A stretch of DNA of 49,800 bases from Candidatus Omnitrophota bacterium. Lineage in GTDB: Bacteria > Omnitrophota > Gorgyraeia > B26-G9. Below, in pieces: positions 32,983 to 42,492 of the stretch. The stretch spans positions 1 to 49,800 of the forward strand of contig JAHITY010000022.1 of the NCBI GenBank assembly GCA_018817165.1, written 5' to 3'. The stretch's first letter is position 1; each line of letters starts with the position of its first letter. Below the pieces are notes generated by a model that ran no database searches, was not told where the DNA came from, and worked only from the letters and a program-made list of their open reading frames with translations. Both the position numbers and the translations under genes were made by a program.

Positions 32983-33822
32983 ATGAAAAAAATTATTCAT
33001 ATGAGTGATCTGCATATTGGATATAAAAATTTCAATCAAAGATTTATTCATATTATTGATTGCCTGAATAGTGCCCTGCCGGGAAAACCTTCTCACTATG
33101 TGCTTATTATTACAGGAGATCTTGTAAATAATGCTAATAAAAAAGATAGTTATCAAGAGGTTTTGCAGGGTTTGGATTATTTAAAAGAGCTGGGGTTCAA
33201 ACATGTATTACTTATCCCTGGCAACCATGATTATGGTACTGGTAATCGGGGTAAGAAAAAATTTATTAGTCTGTTTAAACAAGCTTTTTACGGAAAAGAA
33301 ATAGATTACCCTAAGGTGGACATAATTGATGATATTGCTTTTATTGGGTTAGATTCAATGGCCAAAGAGCTTAATTGGTATAATGAATTATGGGCCCAAG
33401 GTCAGTTAGGCAAGAAGCAGCTGACTGCATTAGAAACCATTCTAACTCAAGATATGGTGAAAGCCTGCTCAAAGAGAGTTATTTATCTGCATCATCATCC
33501 TTTTAAATGGCGTCCTTTGCATGAATTAAAAGATTCGCGTAAATTACATAAAGTTCTTAAAAAAATAATGGATAAGGGGATTTCCATTGATGCTATTTTA
33601 TTTGGGCATAATCATGAAGGTAAGCCACATAATGGAAAGTGGGGGATCCCGAGATGTTATGATGCCGGAACAGTTACTCTTAAGCCAAGACCAAAATATG
33701 TGGATTGGGCTCCTTGGTTCAAGGTAAAATCTTCTACTAGGATAATTGATCTGAGTAATCCCCCGGAAACCGATTACATTGTTTCTTGTGAATATCAAAA
33801 AGATGCTTCGGGAGAATTATGA
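32983..33822 (+). CDS. Calcineurin-like metallophosphoesterase
   Basis: A 279-aa cytosolic enzyme with the complete metal-site set in order: MSDLHIG (DxH), ITGDLVNNA (GDxxN), PGNHDYG (GNHD), LHHHPF and FGHNHEG (GHxH). The superfamily includes UDP-diacylglucosamine hydrolases, nucleotide phosphodiesterases and general phosphoesterases. Its place just before cardiolipin synthase, with a 4-nt ATGA overlap, hints at a phospholipid or lipid-headgroup substrate, but that is inference. The N-terminus starts directly with the first motif, so the start is sound. Confidence 0.88.
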   Translation: MKKIIHMSDLHIGYKNFNQRFIHIIDCLNSALPGKPSHYVLIITGDLVNNANKKDSYQEVLQGLDYLKELGFKHVLLIPGNHDYGTGNRGKKKFISLFKQAFYGKEIDYPKVDIIDDIAFIGLDSMAKELNWYNELWAQGQLGKKQLTALETILTQDMVKACSKRVIYLHHHPFKWRPLHELKDSRKLHKVLKKIMDKGISIDAILFGHNHEGKPHNGKWGIPRCYDAGTVTLKPRPKYVDWAPWFKVKSSTRIIDLSNPPETDYIVSCEYQKDASGEL

Positions 33823-35273
33823 TCAGCGATATCCGGGATATCTTGTTAATTTGTTATTATTTATATCTACTGGTAACAATCATTTATCTATTATTAGACA
33901 ATCGCGAAACCTCGGCAACTTTTGCCTGGATTTTTGTTTTAATTACATTTCCGGTTATAGGATTAATCTTCTATTTACTTATCGGTCGTAACAGAAGAAA
34001 ATCACACAAGTATAAAAAATATCAGCAACAGGAGCGGAGATGTCTGAATCTGGGAATAGAAACTTATATTCATCAGCAGGAAGAAAATCTAAAGAGACTT
34101 TCCGCTCAGGATGATTTTGTAACGCGCAGAAAATTATTTGAGCTTTTATATAGAAATTCTAATTCTTTGTTAACAACAAACAATGCGATTCAGCTTTTCT
34201 ATACAGGTAAAGATAAGTTTGAGGCTTTGATTGCGGACTTAAATAATGCTAAACAATTTATTCACATGGAATATTTTATCTGGCGCAATGACTCATTGAC
34301 AGAGCAGGTAAAGAATGTTTTGATTAATAAAAGCCGCCAGGGAGTTGAAGTTCGAATCCTGTTTGATATTATTGGAAGTTTTCGATTTAAAAAAGCATAT
34401 ATTAAACAAATGCGGAAAAATGGGATTAAAATTTATCCTTATGATAATCCGCATTCATTTATTACAGTTCATTCTTTAAACTACAGAAACCACCGGAAAA
34501 TCGCGATTATTGACGGGCTGATTGCTTATACCGGAGGAATGAATATGGGCCAGGAATATATAGATGGGGGGAAGAGATTTGATTCTTGGCGTGATACACA
34601 TATGAGAATTATGGGTGATGCGGTATGTTTGTTGCAGTCAATTTTTATTGCTAGCTGGCAAAATACAACAAATGAAAAAGTAGCAGGCATAAAATATTTC
34701 CCGCAAGCAAAGGATGTTAAGTCATATGTTCCGGCACAGATTACAACTTCCGGACCTGATGCGGAATGGAGTTCCATTGAGCAGCTTTATTTTACTCTGA
34801 TAACCTCCGCCCAGGAATCTATTTGTATTCAGTCGCCTTATTTTATTCCCAGTGAAAGTATTTACAAGGCTTTGTTAAGTGCTGCTTTAAGCGGAATAAA
34901 AGTTAAGCTGATTGTAACGGGCAAGCCGGATAATTTACTGCCTTATTGGGCCGCATTTTCTTTTTTTGGCGCATTATTAAAAGCTGGTGTAAGAATTTAT
35001 CACTATCAAACAGGATTTATGCACGCAAAAGCGATTATTGTTGATAATGAAATTTGTTCTGTGGGCACAGCTAATATGGATATCCGCAGTTTTCAATTAA
35101 ATTATGAAGTTAATATGTTAATATATGATAAGACCATTGCGCAGGATTTGAGTACACATTTTGATTTTGATTTAACTGGTTGTCGTGAGCTTACTTCGGA
35201 AAAGTATTATAGTATAAAACCTTTAAAGAAATTTCGTAATTCTCTGGCCAGATTATTTGCTCCGATAATGTGA
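33819..35273 (+). CDS. Cardiolipin synthase (PLD superfamily)
   Basis: A 484-aa membrane enzyme. Two N-terminal hydrophobic helices (about residues 5-27 and 36-56) form the PLDc_N region. The two HKD active sites are NHRKIAIIDGLIAYTGGMN and HAKAIIVDNEICSVGTAN, each with H-x-K-x4-D and the GT/GG-x-N tail. It joins two phosphatidylglycerols to cardiolipin and glycerol at the inner membrane. Whether it is ClsA, B or C type cannot be fixed, but length and the N-terminal helices fit ClsA. The ATG overlaps the stop of the metallophosphoesterase gene. Confidence 0.9.
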   Translation: MISDIRDILLICYYLYLLVTIIYLLLDNRETSATFAWIFVLITFPVIGLIFYLLIGRNRRKSHKYKKYQQQERRCLNLGIETYIHQQEENLKRLSAQDDFVTRRKLFELLYRNSNSLLTTNNAIQLFYTGKDKFEALIADLNNAKQFIHMEYFIWRNDSLTEQVKNVLINKSRQGVEVRILFDIIGSFRFKKAYIKQMRKNGIKIYPYDNPHSFITVHSLNYRNHRKIAIIDGLIAYTGGMNMGQEYIDGGKRFDSWRDTHMRIMGDAVCLLQSIFIASWQNTTNEKVAGIKYFPQAKDVKSYVPAQITTSGPDAEWSSIEQLYFTLITSAQESICIQSPYFIPSESIYKALLSAALSGIKVKLIVTGKPDNLLPYWAAFSFFGALLKAGVRIYHYQTGFMHAKAIIVDNEICSVGTANMDIRSFQLNYEVNMLIYDKTIAQDLSTHFDFDLTGCRELTSEKYYSIKPLKKFRNSLARLFAPIM

Positions 35274-35299
35274 TGTTTTTAATTGAAATTTAAAAACCC

Positions 35300-35339
35300 T
35301 TGACTAAGTATTGACATTTTAAGCGATTAAGAGTAAGAT
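35300..35339 (+). promoter_or_regulatory. Sigma-70-type promoter for the GNAT-HDAC operon
   Basis: TTGACA at 35311-35316, a 17-nt spacer and TAAGAT at 35334-35339 form a close match to the sigma-70 consensus. A second TTGACT sits at 35300. The next gene starts at 35453 behind AAAGGAAGG. Confidence 0.6.
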
Positions 35340-35452
35340 TATCCGATTTTGAATAAAAGCGGTTTTTACTGTGTGCAATCAACACAAAAGACAATAGGAA
35401 AAATAATTAGTTTTAGATGAGTATAATTCTGATTATTAAAGGAAGGAAAAAT

Positions 35453-37195
35453 ATGTTTAGAATAAGAAGAATATATGATATAAATACTCCAATTAACCAG
35501 AAAGCTTACACTCAAGTACAGCAAATCCTTAGAGAACAGTTTACCTTAATCCATGCTAGTGAAATTGATAAACTGCCTGATTTGCTTAAAAATCCGCTTA
35601 AGTATCGGTTTCGCTCAATTCTTTTTGTTGCGGATAATATAAAAGGTGATGTCAGTGGATTTGCTTTGCTACTTCATGCCCCGGATTTGGACTTTTGTTA
35701 TTTAGATTATATCTCAACGGCAAAGCATTTTACGGGAAGAGGGATTGGGGGAGCGTTATATTCAAGAGTTAGAGAAGAAACCGTGCTGTTGCAATCTAAG
35801 GGCTTGTTTTTTGAATGTCTTCCTGATGATCCACTGCTTTGCAAAGATCCTCTGGTTTTAAAACAGAATAAAGCTCGGCTGAGGTTTTATGAAAAATATG
35901 GCGCCAGCCCGATAATCAATACCAAGTATGAAACTTCGGTCAAACATGAAGGAGATAATCCGCCTTATCTGGTAGTGGATACATTCGGGAAAGAGGCTAA
36001 ATTTAAAAAAGAAGAAATGCGACTGATAGTAAAGGCAATTTTAGAACGCAAATATCCTGATGTTTGCAATAAAGAGTATGTGGATATGGTGGTAAACTCA
36101 ATTATTGATGAACCGATCAAATTTAGACCGTTAAAATATATTGAAAATAAAAAAGTCGAAAGTATCGCAAAAATAACTTTGCCTTTGGATAAGCGGATTT
36201 CTTTGGTTTACAGTACCAAGCACGCTATTCATCATGTAAAGGAAAGAGGCTATGTAGAATCACCGGTACGGGTAACGACGATTTTAAAATCTCTGAATAA
36301 AACTAATTTTTTTAATAATATTGAGCCGCGTCATTTTGGCGATCATCATATAACGGCGGTGCATGATCGTGAGTTTTTTGAGTATTTGCAGAAAGTATGT
36401 GCGATAATTCCTGACAATGAATCAGTTTACCCTTATGTGTTTCCGATCAGGAACAATGCTCGTCCGCCGAAAGATTTGCCGATGCGCGCCGGATATTACT
36501 GCATTGACACTTTTACTCCGCTTAATAAAAACGCTTATCTCGCGGCACGCGCGGCAGTTGATTGCGCGCTTACCGCGGCTCAGTCAATAGTGGAAGGTTC
36601 GTATCTTGCCTATGCATTGGTGCGGCCTCCGGGACATCACGCGGAAAGAAATGTATTTGGCGGATTTTGCTACTTTAATTCCAACGCGATCGCGGCGAAT
36701 TATTTAAGCCAATATGGAAAAGTGGCAATACTCGATATTGATTATCATCATGGTAATGGGCAACAGAGTATGTTTTATAATCGCAATGATGTGCTTACGG
36801 TTTCAATCCATGGACATCCGCGGTTTTCATATCCTTTTTTTAGCGGGTTCATTGAAGAGGATGGGGAAAACGCGGGTAAAGGTTTTAATTTGAATTTCCC
36901 ATTAATGGAGAACCTGGTTACGAATAAATATGTGGAAACTCTTAAAAAAGCGGTTCAGCAAATCATTAAATTTGAACCTAAATTTCTTGTGGTTGCTCTA
37001 GGTTTTGATACTGCTCGCGGAGATCCGACCGGGACTTGGAATCTGGACGCAAAAGATTTTGAACAAATCGGAAAGATTATCGGTGAGCTTCCTTTTTCAA
37101 CACTTTTTGTCCAAGAAGGCGGATATAAAACTAAAACTATCGGCAGAAATGTCAGACATTTTTTTAAAGGGGTTTGGGATGGTTCGTTTTTATGA
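35453..37195 (+). CDS. GNAT acetyltransferase - histone deacetylase-like fusion
   Basis: A 580-aa cytosolic protein (start at the ATG at 35453 behind AAAGGAAGG). Residues about 1-170 are a GNAT domain with acetyl-CoA motif A GRGIGGALY near 95-103. Residues about 245-575 are a class II-like HDAC/acetylpolyamine amidohydrolase domain. It has RPPGHHAE (391-398), DIDYHHGNG with Zn ligands Asp430 and His432, and a third-ligand region at PTGTWNLDAKDF. It could acetylate and deacetylate the same class of substrate (lysine or polyamine) in one polypeptide. The substrate is unknown. The cdaA-like gene overlaps its stop by 4 nt. Confidence 0.85.
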   Translation: MFRIRRIYDINTPINQKAYTQVQQILREQFTLIHASEIDKLPDLLKNPLKYRFRSILFVADNIKGDVSGFALLLHAPDLDFCYLDYISTAKHFTGRGIGGALYSRVREETVLLQSKGLFFECLPDDPLLCKDPLVLKQNKARLRFYEKYGASPIINTKYETSVKHEGDNPPYLVVDTFGKEAKFKKEEMRLIVKAILERKYPDVCNKEYVDMVVNSIIDEPIKFRPLKYIENKKVESIAKITLPLDKRISLVYSTKHAIHHVKERGYVESPVRVTTILKSLNKTNFFNNIEPRHFGDHHITAVHDREFFEYLQKVCAIIPDNESVYPYVFPIRNNARPPKDLPMRAGYYCIDTFTPLNKNAYLAARAAVDCALTAAQSIVEGSYLAYALVRPPGHHAERNVFGGFCYFNSNAIAANYLSQYGKVAILDIDYHHGNGQQSMFYNRNDVLTVSIHGHPRFSYPFFSGFIEEDGENAGKGFNLNFPLMENLVTNKYVETLKKAVQQIIKFEPKFLVVALGFDTARGDPTGTWNLDAKDFEQIGKIIGELPFSTLFVQEGGYKTKTIGRNVRHFFKGVWDGSFL

Positions 37196-38373
37196 ACTTG
37201 TTTAGCGATATTACTTATATAGATATTCTGGATATAGTCATGGTGGCTTGTCTGCTTTATGGGATATTTTTGTGGTTTAAAAAGACTAAGTCAGTTTTTA
37301 TTTTTGTAGGTATTGTTATTTCCGGATTAATTTATCAAGTTGTAAATATTTTGGGTTTGCGGCTGCTTTCTACAATAATGCAGGGGTTTTTCGCGGTTTT
37401 TTTAATTGCGATTGTCGTTATTTTTCAGGAAGAGATCCGGCGGCTTTTTGAGCGGATCGCTTTGTTTAGCTTATCGCCTAAACTTAATAAGCTTAAGAGA
37501 ACGGAAGATTATCAGCCAATAATTGAAGTTTTAACAGATTCTTTTTTCTTCTTTTCAGAGAAACATATCGGGGCAATAGTGGTTTTAAAAGGTAACGATA
37601 CTCTCTATCGTAATATTCGTCGAGGAATCGCACTTGATGGGAGACTAAGCGCTCCGCTTTTAAAGAGTATTTTTGACGCTCATTCCGATGGGCATGATGG
37701 CGCGGTGATTATTGAGGGAAATAAAGTACTGAAGTTTGCTTGTCATTTGCCGCTATCTAAAGATGTTGATCAATTGAAAAACAAAGGAACGCGGCATGTA
37801 GCTGCTTTGGGATTATCAGAAGTCTCAGATGCTCTGTGTCTGGTTGTGTCTGAGACCTCAGGTGATATCTTAATTTTTCAAAATGGTAAGTTTGAGAATG
37901 TAAAAAACAGAGAAGATTTTAAAAAGCTTTTAGTTGATTTTTATGATAGTTTTGGTAATATGCGGGTTAGTCCCCAAGCAAAGTTTTCAATTTCAAATTT
38001 AAAGCAAAAAACAATTGTTTTTGCTTTAGCGGTTTTTCTTTGGTGGTTTTTTGTTCATGAGTCAGTAGTTGTTTATAAGTCTTTTGATGTCCCGATTAAT
38101 TATATTAATCTCGATCGGAACATTACTGTTACAGAAATCGTTCCTGATCAGGTAAGAGTTGTTTTATCCGCGCCAAGAAGAAGATTTTATTTTGTTGAGC
38201 AGAGAGATATTAAGGTTTTGCTAAAGGTTATAGACGTAGAAGATTTAAATAAAATATCTCCCGATGATTATGAAATAATTGTAACAGCATCAGATGTGAA
38301 TTTGCCGGGATATTACTCGATAGTAAATGTTTTTCCCCGCAGTGTAAGGTTGAGGATCGAAGCGGTTAAATAG
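37192..38373 (+). CDS. Diadenylate cyclase CdaA fused to a YbbR-like domain
   Basis: A 393-aa membrane protein. Three N-terminal hydrophobic helices (about residues 10-85) lead to the DAC domain (about 95-240) with GHDGAVIIEGNKV and GTRHVAALGLSEVSDAL. A fourth hydrophobic segment (IVFALAVFLWWFFV, about 265-285) is followed by a YbbR/CdaR-like domain (about 290-393). It would make c-di-AMP from two ATP at the inner membrane. CdaA and its YbbR-type regulator are normally separate genes. The canonical RHR of the DAC site is RHV here. The start at 37192 (ATGA overlap) is preferred over 37174. Confidence 0.85.
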   Translation: MNLFSDITYIDILDIVMVACLLYGIFLWFKKTKSVFIFVGIVISGLIYQVVNILGLRLLSTIMQGFFAVFLIAIVVIFQEEIRRLFERIALFSLSPKLNKLKRTEDYQPIIEVLTDSFFFFSEKHIGAIVVLKGNDTLYRNIRRGIALDGRLSAPLLKSIFDAHSDGHDGAVIIEGNKVLKFACHLPLSKDVDQLKNKGTRHVAALGLSEVSDALCLVVSETSGDILIFQNGKFENVKNREDFKKLLVDFYDSFGNMRVSPQAKFSISNLKQKTIVFALAVFLWWFFVHESVVVYKSFDVPINYINLDRNITVTEIVPDQVRVVLSAPRRRFYFVEQRDIKVLLKVIDVEDLNKISPDDYEIIVTASDVNLPGYYSIVNVFPRSVRLRIEAVK

Positions 38374-38444
38374 GCTGAATATTTAAAAGAGGTAATTAAT
38401 TATTAAGAAAGTTATTGATGAAAATACTTTTAAAAGGAGACAAA

Positions 38445-40202
38445 ATGAATTTTGGTGAATTTGAAATTTTAGAAAATAAAGTCATTATTAGGATAAAAGA
38501 TAGGATTTGTGAAAATGCTGAAGAATTATTAAACAGCGCGCTATTTCTTCAGGTATTAAACCATTGTTTAAAAAATTTGCAAAGGCACAATTCATATCTT
38601 CTTGGAGTTTTCGCGAAACAAGATATAACTGATCAAAATATTGAGATGCTGATTAAAACTCTTAATTTTCTGGCTAAAATGACCGGAGATTTAGTGCCGA
38701 ATGTTGAAAAAGGTTCAGAAATATTCTTTAGAGATAAGGCATTATTCAATGAATTCGTGGATTATTTGTATAATTATTGGCGGAGTTTCGATCGGTTTAT
38801 TATCTGCGAATCAGAAGAAAATAATCAGGAAAAAAGGCCTTATCGGATATTCAATAATACTATTGAACAATTAACGCATCTGGTCAGAGCGGTTTATCGT
38901 GATATACAGGAAAATATAACCGGAACTCATCCTCGAATATACCGGCAAGTCAGAGCTGGGGCAGAAATTGCCAGTATCGCAGTTCCTAAAATAATTCCTT
39001 ATGCAGCAGCGGAATATGAAAAATTGAATTCTATTTCTTTTATTCGTCAAATATTGATATATCCTCCATTGATTTTAAATCAGAAAATGAATAAGCGCAC
39101 AGGGACATTTGAACGAATAAAAGAAAATCCGCTCAAGAAAGTAATTCTAAATCAAAAGGAGTGGCTATGTTATCCAGCTAAAGTCGGGGAATTGATTATT
39201 CTAATCTATGTTCATCAGAAGTTTTACGAATTAGGATATTCATTGTGTAATTTGTTTGAATTAGCGGATGATGCTGACTTAAACCGGAAACCAGACGCAG
39301 TGTATTGTTATGGGGTTGATAAAAAAGATATTCAAGGCCTGGGTAAATCTTTAACAGTTTTTTATGAAGATCAAGATAATGATATGATGGTTGCGGCAGT
39401 TCCGAATGATGATGAATTTGGTTATTTCGGTTATCTTAAAAAAATGGTTCTGACTTTATATAATGTAATTATGATTCGACGCGGCGTATTGCCTTTTCAC
39501 GGAGCTTTGCTGAAGATAATGATGCCGAATAATAAAAAAGCAACAATGCTGCTTATGGGTGATACCGGGGCGGGTAAATCAGAAACAATAGAGGCGATGC
39601 GTGATCTAGGCAAGAATGAAATCCAGGATATGATAATTATTGCTGATGATATGGGGTCAATAAAAATTGACGCGAATAAAGATGTAATTGGCTATGGCAC
39701 AGAAATCGGCGCTTTTTTGCGGTTGGATGATTTAAAAGCCGGCTATGCTTTTGGTCAAATTGACCGAGCAATAATAATGAGCCCGAATAAAATTAATGCG
39801 CGAATTATTTTACCGGTAACTACTTTTGAACGCTTGATCAGCGGCCATAAAATAGATTTTATTTTATATGCCAATAACTATGAAGAAATTGATGAGGACC
39901 ATCCGATTGTTGAACAAATAGATACCGCGGAAAAAGCATTACAGATTTTTCGGGAAGGGACAGTTATGAGTAAAGGGACAACGACCTCAACCGGACTGGT
40001 GCATTCTTATTTTGCTAATGTTTTCGGGCCTTATCAATATAAAGAAGCTCATGATAAGCTGGCTAAAGAATATTTTAAAGCGTTTTTCGGTAAAGATATT
40101 TTTATCGGACAAATGCGCACCAGATTAGGGATATCCGGATATGAAAGAAAAGGGCCGGAAGAAGCAGCCAGAGAATTGCTGGAAATAATGAAAAAGCGGT
40201 AA
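38445..40202 (+). CDS. PEPCK-like P-loop protein of unknown function
   Basis: A 585-aa cytosolic protein, start at the ATG at 38445 behind AAAAGGAGA. A P-loop lies near residue 372 (LLMGDTGAGKSETIEAM), followed by an acidic pair (IIIADDMGSI). A later block (REGTVMSKGTTTSTGLVHSYFANVFGP) resembles the C-terminal nucleotide and metal region of ATP-type PEP carboxykinase, and HprK-like kinases share this fold. The N-terminal 340 residues match nothing I know. Length exceeds typical ATP-PEPCK (about 530 aa), and the classical substrate motifs are not recognisable. A kinase or phosphoryl-transfer role is inferred. Confidence 0.65.
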   Translation: MNFGEFEILENKVIIRIKDRICENAEELLNSALFLQVLNHCLKNLQRHNSYLLGVFAKQDITDQNIEMLIKTLNFLAKMTGDLVPNVEKGSEIFFRDKALFNEFVDYLYNYWRSFDRFIICESEENNQEKRPYRIFNNTIEQLTHLVRAVYRDIQENITGTHPRIYRQVRAGAEIASIAVPKIIPYAAAEYEKLNSISFIRQILIYPPLILNQKMNKRTGTFERIKENPLKKVILNQKEWLCYPAKVGELIILIYVHQKFYELGYSLCNLFELADDADLNRKPDAVYCYGVDKKDIQGLGKSLTVFYEDQDNDMMVAAVPNDDEFGYFGYLKKMVLTLYNVIMIRRGVLPFHGALLKIMMPNNKKATMLLMGDTGAGKSETIEAMRDLGKNEIQDMIIIADDMGSIKIDANKDVIGYGTEIGAFLRLDDLKAGYAFGQIDRAIIMSPNKINARIILPVTTFERLISGHKIDFILYANNYEEIDEDHPIVEQIDTAEKALQIFREGTVMSKGTTTSTGLVHSYFANVFGPYQYKEAHDKLAKEYFKAFFGKDIFIGQMRTRLGISGYERKGPEEAARELLEIMKKR

Positions 40203-40252
40203 TTGAAATAGTGAAAATGAGCAGCCGAGAAAGAATATTATTTACCGAGTAC

Positions 40253-40281
40253 TTGTTCCTATCTCCATAATATAGTATAGT
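40253..40281 (+). promoter_or_regulatory. Promoter for the otsAB-GH15 genes
   Basis: TTGTTC at 40253-40258, a 17-nt spacer and TATAGT at 40276-40281 form a fair sigma-70-type promoter 34 bp upstream of the ots start codon, which has GGAAGTGG as its ribosome site. Confidence 0.5.
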
Positions 40282-40315
40282 AAGGGATAAACTATTAAAA
40301 GGAAGTGGTGAATAA

Positions 40316-42490
40316 ATGGGTAAATTAATTATTGTTTCAAATCGATTGCCGATTACAGTAGGAAGTGTTATTAAAAAATCCTCGGGGGGGCTTGTATCCG
40401 CGTTAAGCGGAGTCTCAACCGATACAAAAATGATTTGGATCGGTTGGCCAGGGACATTTAGTTCGAATTCCGATAATTCTGCTAAGCTTAAAGAAACGTT
40501 GATCAATGATTTTGATTGTTATCCGATATTCCTGAGCAAGAAAGAAGTATCGGATCATTATCATGGTTTTTCCAATGCCTGTTTGTGGCCGGCCCTGCAT
40601 TATTTTTCTCTGCATATCCATTATTCTTCGCGGTTTTGGGACAGCTATGTTAATATAAATAGGAAATTTGCCGAATATATCGCGGAGAATGCTGAGGATG
40701 ATGATCTTGTTTGGATTCATGATTATCATTTGTTTCTTGTCCCCCAGATGCTAAGAGAAATGAAACCGAATATTAAAATCGGCTTTTTTCTGCATACCCC
40801 ATTTCCTTCGTTTGAAGTGTTTCGCTGTCTGCCGCATAGAGAAGAGATCTTAAAAGGCTTGCTGGGTGCTGATCTGGTGGGATTTCACACTTATGGTTAT
40901 TTGCGCCATTTTAGGAGATCTTGCCTGAGATTATTGAATATAGAATCAGATATAGCGCATGTATTGGTTGGTAAGCGTTTTTGTAAATTAGGCGTTTTCC
41001 CGATTGGCATAGACAGCGGTCTGTTTTTAAAAGAATTAGGGACGAAGAAATTCATTAAAAGAAGAAATGAATTAAAAAAAGCTTACGCGAATTATAAAGT
41101 AGTGCTTAGTGTAGAGAGGGTTGACTACACAAAAGGAATACTGCGAAGATTAGAAGCTATTGAGAAATTCTTATATCATCATAAACATAAGCTTGATGTC
41201 GCGTTTGTTTTTATCGGGATCCCCACGCGGGGAGAGGTCAAGGAATACAAAGAACTTCTTGGCCAGATCCAGAAAAAAGTAGGGGAAATAAACGGTCAAT
41301 ATTCTAACATTGAGTACACTCCGATACATTTTATTCATAAAACAATTCCCTTATCTGATTTGTGCGCGCTTTATTCGATTGCTGATGTGGCAATGATTAC
41401 TCCTTTGATCGACGGGATGAACTTAGTGGCTAAGGAATATCTGGCTTGTAAAACAGATTCAACAGGTGTTTTATTATTGAGCGAGTTTGCCGGAGCGGCT
41501 CATGAACTTATCAGCGCGATCTTAGTTAATCCGTATGATATAGATAATGTAACGAAGAATTTAGAGAACGCGCTTTTGATGGATGATGCTGAGAAAGATC
41601 AGAGATTGATCCCGATGCGATCGCATGTGCTCAGATATGATGCGAATCATTGGGCCCAGACATTTTTAGATGAATTAAAACAGTCAAGAAAGCGGATTAA
41701 GCAACAGAATAATACTAATTTGAAATTTATTTCAGAAAAGGTATTAAATTTAATCAAAAAGGCGAAAAAAGTCGCGTTTTTCATAGATTACGACGGCACA
41801 TTAAGGGAGTTTGAAGACACTCCGGATAAAGCTACGCCGACTAAGGAAATATTGAAAATAATTTCCGAACTTGCGAGATGCCGGAATCATGAAGTTTTTA
41901 TAATAAGCGGAAGGAAAGAGGCTGATCTGCAAAAATGGTTTAAAGGGGTTAATGTTACTTTGATCGCGGAACATGGATACTCAATATTGCTGCCGAAAAG
42001 CGATAAGTGGCAAATGACTAACCCCGAAATAGATCTTTCCTGGAAAAAGAAGGTTATTAAAATATTATCGCAGTATGTTTCAACTCCGCAAGGGACATCA
42101 ATCGAGGAGAAAAAGTCCGCGGTTGTCTGGCATTACCGGCAAGCGGATCCTGAGTTTGGAAAATGGAAATCGCAGCAATTATTGGGGAATTTGCTTGAGA
42201 TCTTGACCAGTGAAAATGTGGTTGTTAGTCAAGGTAATCACATTGTCGAGGTAAGTTCAAGTCAAATCAATAAAGGTTTTGCCGTGCGTCATTTTATGCA
42301 AAAAAATAATTATGACTTGATTGTCTGCGCTGGGGATGATAAGACGGATGAAAGTATGTTTCAAATAAATGACCCGCGGATTATTTCGATTAAGATCGGT
42401 TTGAATCAAACATTCGCGAAATATAAAATATTATCTCCTGCTTTATTTAAGGGATTCTTAGCGAAAGTAGCTAAAAGAGGAAATATTTAA
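40316..42490 (+). CDS. Bifunctional trehalose-6-phosphate synthase/phosphatase
   Basis: A 724-aa cytosolic fusion. Residues about 1-470 are OtsA (GT20): [11 protein letters not shown], the GGLVSAL loop, [40 protein letters not shown] and [10 protein letters not shown]. Residues about 480-724 are an OtsB-type HAD phosphatase: [30 protein letters not shown] and [12 protein letters not shown]. It makes trehalose from UDP-glucose (or a related donor) and glucose-6-phosphate, an osmolyte and stress protectant. Fused forms are common in eukaryotes and some bacteria. A GH15 enzyme follows after 2 bp. Confidence 0.93.
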   Translation: MGKLIIVSNRLPITVGSVIKKSSGGLVSALSGVSTDTKMIWIGWPGTFSSNSDNSAKLKETLINDFDCYPIFLSKKEVSDHYHGFSNACLWPALHYFSLHIHYSSRFWDSYVNINRKFAEYIAENAEDDDLVWIHDYHLFLVPQMLREMKPNIKIGFFLHTPFPSFEVFRCLPHREEILKGLLGADLVGFHTYGYLRHFRRSCLRLLNIESDIAHVLVGKRFCKLGVFPIGIDSGLFLKELGTKKFIKRRNELKKAYANYKVVLSVERVDYTKGILRRLEAIEKFLYHHKHKLDVAFVFIGIPTRGEVKEYKELLGQIQKKVGEINGQYSNIEYTPIHFIHKTIPLSDLCALYSIADVAMITPLIDGMNLVAKEYLACKTDSTGVLLLSEFAGAAHELISAILVNPYDIDNVTKNLENALLMDDAEKDQRLIPMRSHVLRYDANHWAQTFLDELKQSRKRIKQQNNTNLKFISEKVLNLIKKAKKVAFFIDYDGTLREFEDTPDKATPTKEILKIISELARCRNHEVFIISGRKEADLQKWFKGVNVTLIAEHGYSILLPKSDKWQMTNPEIDLSWKKKVIKILSQYVSTPQGTSIEEKKSAVVWHYRQADPEFGKWKSQQLLGNLLEILTSENVVVSQGNHIVEVSSSQINKGFAVRHFMQKNNYDLIVCAGDDKTDESMFQINDPRIISIKIGLNQTFAKYKILSPALFKGFLAKVAKRGNI

Positions 42491-42492
42491 GA

